Below are positions 57,950 through 64,000 of a stretch of DNA of 64,000 bases, one piece after another. The translations under genes were made by a program, and so were the position numbers. The notes below the pieces were generated by a model. That model did not search any database. It was not told where the DNA came from and saw only the letters and a program-made list of their open reading frames with translations. Within the stretch, counting starts at the first letter, position 1; each line of letters starts with the position of its first letter. The DNA is from Adiantum capillus-veneris (lineage: Eukaryota; Streptophyta; Polypodiopsida; Polypodiales; Pteridaceae), in assembly GCA_014529385.2 (NCBI GenBank), contig CM043966.1, positions 86,644,087 through 86,708,086 of the forward strand, in the 5' to 3' direction.

Positions 57950-58520
57950 TTGGAAGCATGCCTTGGATCGGCCTCAAGTTTGAAGGAGCAAGGGCCTCAA
58001 GTTCGAATGAGAAATACTTGGATCGACCTCGAGTTCGAATGAACAAGCCTGGAAAGCATCCTAAAAGGCATCGAACCCTAAAGCCTTCGATCGGCCTCAA
58101 GTTCGAATGAGAAATCCTTGCAACCATGCTAAAAGGGATTGAACTCAAAAGCCTTGGAAGCAAGCCTTGGATTGGCCTCAAATTCGAATGAGCAAGCCTT
58201 GGATCCGGCCTCAAGTTCGGAAGCAAGCCTTGGATTGGCCTCAAATTCAAATGAGCAAGCCTTGGATCGACGACCTCAAGTTCGGGCCTCAAATTCAAAT
58301 GAGCAAGCCTCGCAAGCATGCTAAAAGGGATCTAACCGTAAAGCCTTGGATTGAACTCAACTTCAAATGAGAAAGCCTTGCAAGCATGCTAAAAGGCATC
58401 AAACCCTAAGGCCTTGGAAGCAATCCTTGGATCGGCCTCAAGTTCAAATGAACAAGCCCTGCAATCATACTAAAAGGAAGCAACTCCAAGTTCGAATGAG
58501 CAACCTCTGGAAGCATGCTT
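57950..58520 (+). repeat. Element G minisatellite
   Basis: Irregular tandem repeats share a core close to GCCTCAAGTTCGAATGAG plus AAGCCTTGGA and AAGCATGCTAAAAGG, with variable unit lengths (about 35-80 bp) and more than ten core occurrences. No open frame is conserved. 58,520-59,020 shows no further repeat or gene. Confidence 0.75.
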
Positions 58521-59048
58521 TGGAATTTGGACTCCGAGAGTATCCTATGGCTATTGGTAGAATTTGGGAGCATGCTCTAACCTTGGAAGCATGGATTGGC
58601 ATTTGGACTGTGGGAGTACCCTATGGCCTTAAGTATAATTTGGGATCATGCTATGGCCTTTGGACTCTCCACTACAGAGTGCTCACAGAATGGCTCCCAA
58701 CGGCTCAACATTTACTTGTCACAACAATTTGGTTCTAAATAACATGAAGATTGAACTTTCTATCATCTATGAGCTATTACGTGTCTATGGTGTGTAGAAG
58801 ATTAGTTTGACCTAGATTAGTTTGGGGTTGAAGTTGTGTTTTGACACAATGCCTACTCCTAGAGAATCACGCTTGAGAATGAAGGTTCAAAAAGAATTCA
58901 TTTTTTAGCAAGTTTGTAGTTCCAAGACTCAATCATAAGTGATTTTACAAGTTCGTGCAAACCATTGAAAACCTCCTTTCAAGAAATAGAGAGCAAGAAG
59001 AATTGTCCCATTTTTGTGCATTTTTCCCATAGTTCCTAAATATGTCTT

Positions 59049-59904
59049 TTGGGATATTTTGGCTGGTCTTTATGCAAGTCGCAATGAGGCTGAAATTGCT
59101 TTGTTGCATAAAGAGTTGGAGTCAAAGATTATGCATGAGAAAGATGATATGGACACTTTCCTTGCTGGTGTCAAGGATATCAATGAGCAACTTATTTCTG
59201 CAGGTGAAGTCATTTCAGACAATTCCCTTGTGCAGATTGTTCTTGATGCCTTATTAGATTCTTACCAGACTTTTGCTAGTACTTGGAGATTTATGACGCA
59301 AGGAAATCCTGAAGTTGTCAAGTTTGATGCATTATGCACATTGTTGTTGCAAGAGTCACTTTCCAAAAAAAACAGGACTAGACAACGTGCAGTTGAATAG
59401 GCTTTTATTGCTTCTCAAAGAAAGGGTGGTGACAACAATGCAGCCACTTCTTATGGTTCTTCTACGAGTGGAAAAACTTCTGTTCCTAATGCTTCTGCTG
59501 GCAGCACTTCGTCTAGCAATTCTAGTGATAAGGGCAAAAAGAAAATGCGTTGCCATTATTGTAAAGCTAATGATCACTTGATCAAGCAGTATCCTAAGTT
59601 AAAGGCCAAAGAGGCTAAGAAGAAAGAGGGTGGTTCCACTACAAATGCAACCATTGTTGAGTCTTTTTTGAAAGGACATTCTGATGCTCATGTTGATGCA
59701 GAATGGGCTTTTAGCGCAGAGTGCACTTACAATCCTGTTGTCCATGATGCACGCTTGTCAATTGCTGCAGATTCACATGTGGGGTATTTTGACAGTGGTG
59801 CTACAAAGCACATTACCTCACATTGTGAATTGTTCACCTCTCTCGAGTCTGTTCCTCATGGGAATTCAGTTCCTTGTGCCAGCAATGCCTCTTATCCGGT
59901 TTAG
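59049..59904 (+). pseudogene. Element F gag C-terminus and protease
   Basis: Gag resumes at TGG GAT ATT (59,050), through LAGLYASRNEAEIALL, to a TAG at 59,398 (expected Gln), then in frame through a Ser-rich tail to a knuckle CHYCKANDHLIKQY whose last Cys is Tyr. The copia protease follows with YFDSGATKHIT (catalytic Asp near 59,791). A TAG at 59,902 again replaces an expected Gln. Confidence 0.87.
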
Positions 59905-61280
59905 GGAGTTGGAAAGATTGTGCTTACTTCTACAAATGGCAGTTATTTCACACTTGTTGATGCACTTTATGTACTTGGGATCAAGAAGAATCTTTTGTCT
60001 ATATCTGCACTTGCTAGACTTGGACTTGGAGTCAAGTGGATGACAGATGTTCAGCTCATGATCTCACTTTTGGTGATGAAATTGTTGCATTTGGGTTTTT
60101 GGGCCGTGAGCTATATAAGCTCACTTTGTATGACAAGTGTGGACAAAATTTTACAAATACAGTTGCAGATTCAAGGGCTATTTCAGATGCAAAACTTTGG
60201 CATGCACGTTTTGGTCATCTGAATTTTTCCAGCTTGCTACGTTTGCAGAATCTGATATGGTTGCTTCTTTTCCGCCTCTTGAAGCACCTATCAAAAATGT
60301 TTGTGAAGGCTGTATTTTGGGTAAGATGCAGTGTTCTAACTTTCCAAAGGATGGTTCAGTTTGGGCCACATGTAGGTTGCAACATTTGCATAGTGATGTT
60401 TGTGGGCCCATGCAAACTCCGTCCTTGGGCAATTACCTATCTTCGTGACTTTCATTCATGATTACTCCAGGCATGCATGGGTATTTTCTCTTAAAGCAAA
60501 GTCTGAAGTTTTTATGTGCTTCAAGCAATTTCTGACTATGGCTGAAAATGTCTCGAAATGTACTATGGGCACCCTCCGTTCTGATCGAGGGGGGGAGTAT
60601 ATGTCTCATGAATTTAATGCATTTCTGGCTAGTCGTGGGATAAAACACCAATGTACATTGCCTTATACACCTCAACAAAATGGCATTGGTGATAGGAAAA
60701 ACAGGTCACTTACAGAAATGGCACGATGTATGGTCAAAAGTCAAGCTTTGCCGCATTCTTATTGGCTTGAGGCCATCATGTGTGCCACTTATGTACTAAA
60801 CAAGTGTCCTACAAAAGCTTTGCAGTCTATTAATCCATATGAAGCATGGCATGAAAGAAAGCCTTCTATTGAGCACATGCATGTTTTTGGTTGTTTGACA
60901 TATGCTTTGGTGCCACAAACACAACACAGAAAATTCGATGATAAGGCTGTCAAATGTAATTTTGTTGGTTATATTCTGAAAGCAAATTTTACAGGTTGTA
61001 TCATCGGCAAACAAAGTGTATTTTGGTTTCATGAGATGTAGTGTTTGTGGAAGATTCTGTTCAACCCTTGTTGTCATGTACTAGAGACAGTAATGTAAGC
61101 TCACAGGACATTTATGACACTTTGTTGCCTCTTTTCAGTGGTGGAAATACGAATGTAAATTCCAATGAGGCAAATGTACAACCTATGGGGGTTTCTGAAA
61201 ATGTTACAGATCAGCCTATTACTGATGCAGATGTACATGATGTACTTGATGAGGAAAGGGATGAAAATGAGTAGGCTAGA
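59905..61280 (+). pseudogene. Element F integrase
   Basis: Three frame shifts (about 60,040, 60,250 and 60,440) split the domain. The pre-integrase region has KLWHARFGHLNFSSL and CEGCILGKMQ. The core has HSDVCGP (first Asp), TLRSDRGGEYM (second Asp, near 60,583) and TPQQNGIGDRKN, where the catalytic Glu of QNGxxER is replaced by Asp (GAT at 60,691-60,693). The tail runs to about 61,040, then a linker to RT. It should be inactive or severely impaired. Confidence 0.87.
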
Positions 61281-61283
61281 GGT

Positions 61284-62330
61284 ATGCCAAAAAGGCTAGT
61301 GCATACATTGAGTGATAGTAAATTGGATGCACCTTTGTCTAGTTGTACTCGTTCAGGCTCTCGCCATGCATCTTATGCATCAGATTGTTATTCTTTGGCT
61401 ATGTCTAGCTTACATGATGTAGAGGAAGCTTTGTCTATTGAAGCACAGAATTCAAAAAATTGGATGGCTGCCATGCAATCAAAATATGATGCACTTATAA
61501 AAAATGACACATGGACTTTATGTGATTTGCCTCCTGGCAAAAAGGCCATTGGTATGAAGTGGGTTTACAAGTTGAAATGAAATCCAGATGGTGAGATCGA
61601 TCACCATAAGGCTGAACTTGTTGCAAAGGGTTATGCACAACGAAAAGGTATAGATTATGAAGAGACTTTTGCTTCCACTTGTCGTATGACTACTGTGCGT
61701 TTTCTATGTGCATTGGAAGCTCATTTTGGTTGGGATGTACATCAATCAGACATTGTTACTGCTTTCTTGAATGGTGACATATTTGAGAAAGTTTATGTAA
61801 CGCAGCCTCGTGGTTTTGTCAAGAAAGGACAAGAGGAAAAAGTGTGCACATGTAAGAAGGCTTTGTATGGGCTGAAGCGATCTCCTCGTGCTTGGTATGA
61901 GAAATTTGACACTCGTTTGGTCAAACAAGGCATTCGTAACAGTCCAATAGAAAGCACATTGTATGTAAAGCGTGAGGGTGATGTACTTCTCATTGTGGTT
62001 CTTTATGTAGATGATTTGTTGATCACTGGACCAAATGAGAGACATATTGCTGATTTTAAGGCTGATTTGAATGCTACTTTCAAAATGAAAGATTTGGGGT
62101 TGTTGCATCATTACTTGGGTATACAGTTTAAGCAGTGTGATGGTGGTATTGCCTTGTGTCAGAAAAGTTATGTAGAGACATTGCTATGTAAGTTTGGACT
62201 TGAGGATTGCAAACCTTTTGCCACTCCCATGGAAACAGGTTCGAAATTGAGTCTTCATGATGCCGGTGATCCTGCAGATGTCACTCTTTACCAAACTATT
62301 GTTTGATGTCTCATTTATGTATGCAACACG
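61284..62330 (+). pseudogene. Element F reverse transcriptase
   Basis: This is a copia RT with SKNWMAAMQSKYDALIKNDTW, WVYKLK then TGA at 61,578 (Arg or Lys expected), KAELVAKGYAQRKGIDYEETF, QSDIVTAFLNGDI and the intact catalytic box LYVDDLLITG (YVDD 62,004-62,015). A stop follows at 62,304 within the YQTIV.. motif. Apart from these stops it is well preserved. Confidence 0.9.
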
Positions 62331-62952
62331 AGGCTGGAGATTCAGTTTGCAGTCTCACAGGTCAGCAGATTTATGCATAGCCCAAGGTCTAAGCATTGGC
62401 AGGCTGTCAAGAGGATTTTCCACTACCTTAATGGCACTTTACATCTTGGCTTGTTTTATCCCAAGGGGGATCATTGCCACCAGACATACATGGTTTTTCA
62501 GAATCAGATTGGGATAGTTGTTTTGACACGAGAGTGTCCACAAGTGGTTTTTGTTTCAGGCTTGGCAGTTCATGTATATCATGGTTGAGCAAGAAGCAAC
62601 CTACTGTGGCCACTTCTAGTTGTGAGGTTGAGTACAGGGTAGTCTTCACAGCTACTGTTGAGTGTGTATGGCTCAAATGCCTTATGGCTGATTTGGACAG
62701 GACACTGCCAACACTATCTACACTGACAGTCCGAGCACATTGGTAGTTGCGAGGAACCCAGTTTTTCATGCTCACACAAAGCACATTGAGTTGCATTACC
62801 ACTATGTCAGGGAGAGGCTCTCAGCAGGAGAGATCAGCTTGGATTATGTGCCAACAGAGGACAACCTTGCAGATCTTTTCACAAAGTCATTGTCTCGTGA
62901 GAAGCTTGAAGCTTTACACAAAGCTTTGGGCTTACTCCCCTTTGTGGACTGA
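62305..62952 (+). pseudogene. Element F RNase H
   Basis: This is a copia RNase H in three shifted pieces: MHSPRSKHWQAVKRIFHYL (about 62,370), DWDSCFDTRVSTSGFCF and SKKQPTVATSSCEVEY (62,474 frame), and the end HAHTKHIELHYHYVRE .. NLADLFTKSL (62,740 frame), which terminates normally at 62,950 before the polypurine tract. Confidence 0.87.
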
Positions 62953-63017
62953 TCATGTCCTCAGGGCATGGCACTTCCCTTTACTCATGTGCCAGCTCTC
63001 GTTCACCGCATCACTCC

Positions 63018-63027
63018 AGGGGGGATT
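63018..63027 (+). other. Element F polypurine tract
   Basis: AGGGGGGATT lies directly before the TGTTACC start of the 3' LTR. Confidence 0.7.
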
Positions 63028-63404
63028 TGTTACCATATACATGTGGTAGTGATGTGTGTGAACACACTAGGACCGCCGGGGCATTTTTTCCCTCTTTAGG
63101 AGGTTTTTTCCCCCGTGCATTGTATATACGCCCATCACTTTAGGGCTATTGATCTTTCCATTGCACACTAAGTAACACACTCTCTATTTTGTGGTAGTGA
63201 TGTGTGTGAACACACTAGGACCGCCGGGGCATTTTTTCCCTCTTTAGGAGGTTTTTTCCCCCATGCATTGTATGTATGCCCATCACTCTAGGGCTATTGA
63301 TCTTTCCATTGCACACTAAGTAACACGCTCTCTATTTTGTGTGCCTTGAGCTTCCTTCGTCTTCTCAAAGCTGTGTGTGTTTCCTTGCAACCCTAATTTC
63401 AACA
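63028..63404 (+). repeat. Element F, 3' LTR with internal 148-bp tandem duplication
   Basis: The LTR is 377 bp because a unit beginning GGTAGTGATGTG is repeated at 63,045-63,192 and 63,193-63,340 with a few substitutions between copies. The 5' LTR has one copy. The outer end, AACA at 63,404, is followed by target repeat TATAG. Confidence 0.88.
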
Positions 63405-63431
63405 TATAGGCAAAGCTGCCCAAAAGCCAGC

Positions 63432-63470
<39 letters not shown>

Positions 63471-63636
63471 CGGAAACAATTCTCACGGTTACAGAGGGCA
63501 AGAGATAGGAACTCACAAATAGTGAGAAGAAGAAAGGTTTGTTGGATGCATGGCAATTATGAACTTAGATTGGAGTCTTACCAAAGCCCGAGCGAGATTT
63601 TCCAAGAAAACTAAAACCGGAGCGAAGGTCTAAATG
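63405..63636. other. Spacer with AG microsatellite
   Basis: An AG array at 63,434-63,468 lies just past the F target repeat. The remainder shows no gene. It separates F from the pseudogene to the right. Confidence 0.6.
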
Positions 63637-64000
63637 GAATGGGATTTAGAGCATAGAAACCATGGCAAGGAGAGTATGCTTCATCTCTATGAGTTTTAGC
63701 CTCTACAACTCAGAGTAGCGAGGAATGTACTTGTCATTCTTCAATTCATTAGCAAACACAAGAGGTTTGAAGAACTTGCCACCAATGTATCCTTGGAGTC
63801 CTACGGCATTTGCAAATATTTTTGATGTGTGAGACCAAGGGTTAGCCCACTCAATACTGGGAGCATTCCAAAAGAGAATGGAGCAATTGCTCTAGGCTGC
63901 TTGGAACCAAGGGACTCCGCTCCATGCTTGCCCCACAAAGATTCTCACCACCAGTGGCAACTGTATTATTTCCAATTTGGAGGGGATCAAAACCATAGTC
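63637..64000 (-). pseudogene. Light-harvesting chlorophyll a/b-binding protein pseudogene (LHCB7-like), cut by the window end
   Basis: Reading down from 64,000 on the minus strand, fragments of one LHC protein appear in order with frame shifts and stops: DYGFDPLQIG (the LHC N-terminal motif), QAWSGVPWFQAA then a stop, SIEWANPWSHTSKIFANA, GLQGYIGGKFFKPL, YIPRYSEL, a TAG at 63,705-63,703 where Glu is expected, then RLKLIEMKHTLLAMVSML, the third chlorophyll-binding helix with Glu and His kept and Arg lost. The PWS..FAN and GGKFF spacing recalls plant LHCB7 rather than LHCB1-3, from memory only. The second helix is deleted. No introns are evident. It is the only host-gene trace in the window. Confidence 0.75.

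Larger units (their letters stand above)
55420..59048. mobile_element. Element G: 3.6-kb non-autonomous TIR element inside F gag
   Basis: The left end AAGACATATTTAGGAA is an exact inverted copy of the right end TTCCTAAATATGTCTT (16 bp perfect, similarity to about 25 bp). TTGG is duplicated at 55,416-55,419 and 59,049-59,052, and removing one copy restores F's gag frame across the site. No transposase is visible. The interior holds a direct duplication of about 520 bp, microsatellites and a minisatellite. The 4-bp duplication and the ends do not fit CACTA, hAT, Mutator, PIF or mariner, so the superfamily is open. Confidence 0.78.
54501..63404 (+). mobile_element. Element F: Ty1/copia retrotransposon carrying a 3.6-kb TIR insertion
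   Basis: LTRs at 54,501-54,709 and 63,028-63,404 (TGTTACCATA .. AACA) are flanked by a perfect target duplication TATAG (54,496-54,500 and 63,405-63,409). A tRNA-iMet primer site and polypurine tract are present. Inside, one polyprotein has copia order: gag, protease, integrase, RT, RNase H. Excluding the insertion, the element is about 5.3 kb. Several stops and frame shifts make it defective. Confidence 0.92.

Noticed and set aside
1-64000. CRISPR arrays, operons, prokaryotic signals
   Set aside because: No regularly spaced short repeats with unique spacers. The content is eukaryotic LTR elements throughout.

Overview
The window is repeat DNA from a land-plant nuclear genome. It is almost entirely LTR retrotransposons: Ty3/gypsy elements whose primer sites match plant tRNA-Asp, chromovirus-like elements, and a Ty1/copia element primed by tRNA-iMet. 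AG/CT microsatellites are common. The only trace of a host gene is a broken light-harvesting chlorophyll a/b protein at the right edge. I cannot name the species. No intact cellular gene, CRISPR array or functional RNA gene was found.

Positions 1 to about 48,800 are a nest of four gypsy elements. The oldest host is D, a + strand chromovirus. Its gag begins at 28,648 and its pol and 3' end lie at 42,501-48,800. Element A (- strand) lies just upstream of D's gag; its LTR copies are at 1-759 (cut by the window edge) and up to 28,548. Element B (+ strand, 4,111-24,777, 20.7 kb) sits inside A's gag. Element C (- strand, 28,877-42,500, duplicated target CCCCA) sits inside D's gag. Both interrupted gag frames read straight on when the insert is removed. 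LTR divergence counted by eye is about 2% for B, 3.4% for A and 4% for C, so B is younger than its host A.

B and C are related families. Both have tRNA-Asp-type primer sites, a long gag extension containing MYLRSG, a normal protease-RT-RNase H-integrase order, and then a second retropepsin-like domain fused downstream of integrase. B also carries two integrase zinc-binding (H2C2) domains in tandem, a large internal duplication of pol, three copies of a 14-bp palindrome spaced 298-299 bp in its leader, and a coiled-coil accessory frame of about 1,000 codons before the 3' LTR. C has a 164-aa accessory ORF with its own TATA-like box. C also has a 61-bp copy of the 3' part of tRNA-Asp, including CCA, trapped between a partial and a complete LTR. 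That looks like a fossil of reverse transcription running through the primer tRNA.

To the right are a decayed chromovirus-like element E (about 48,960-53,400), an unexplained stretch (53,400-54,495) and copia element F (54,501-63,404, duplicated target TATAG). F's gag is split by a 3.6-kb element with terminal inverted repeats (55,420-59,048). Beyond F is the light-harvesting protein pseudogene (63,637-64,000), on the - strand and running off the window. Every element has stops or frameshifts. Many stops look like CGA to TGA or CAG to TAG changes, as expected for methylated, silenced DNA.
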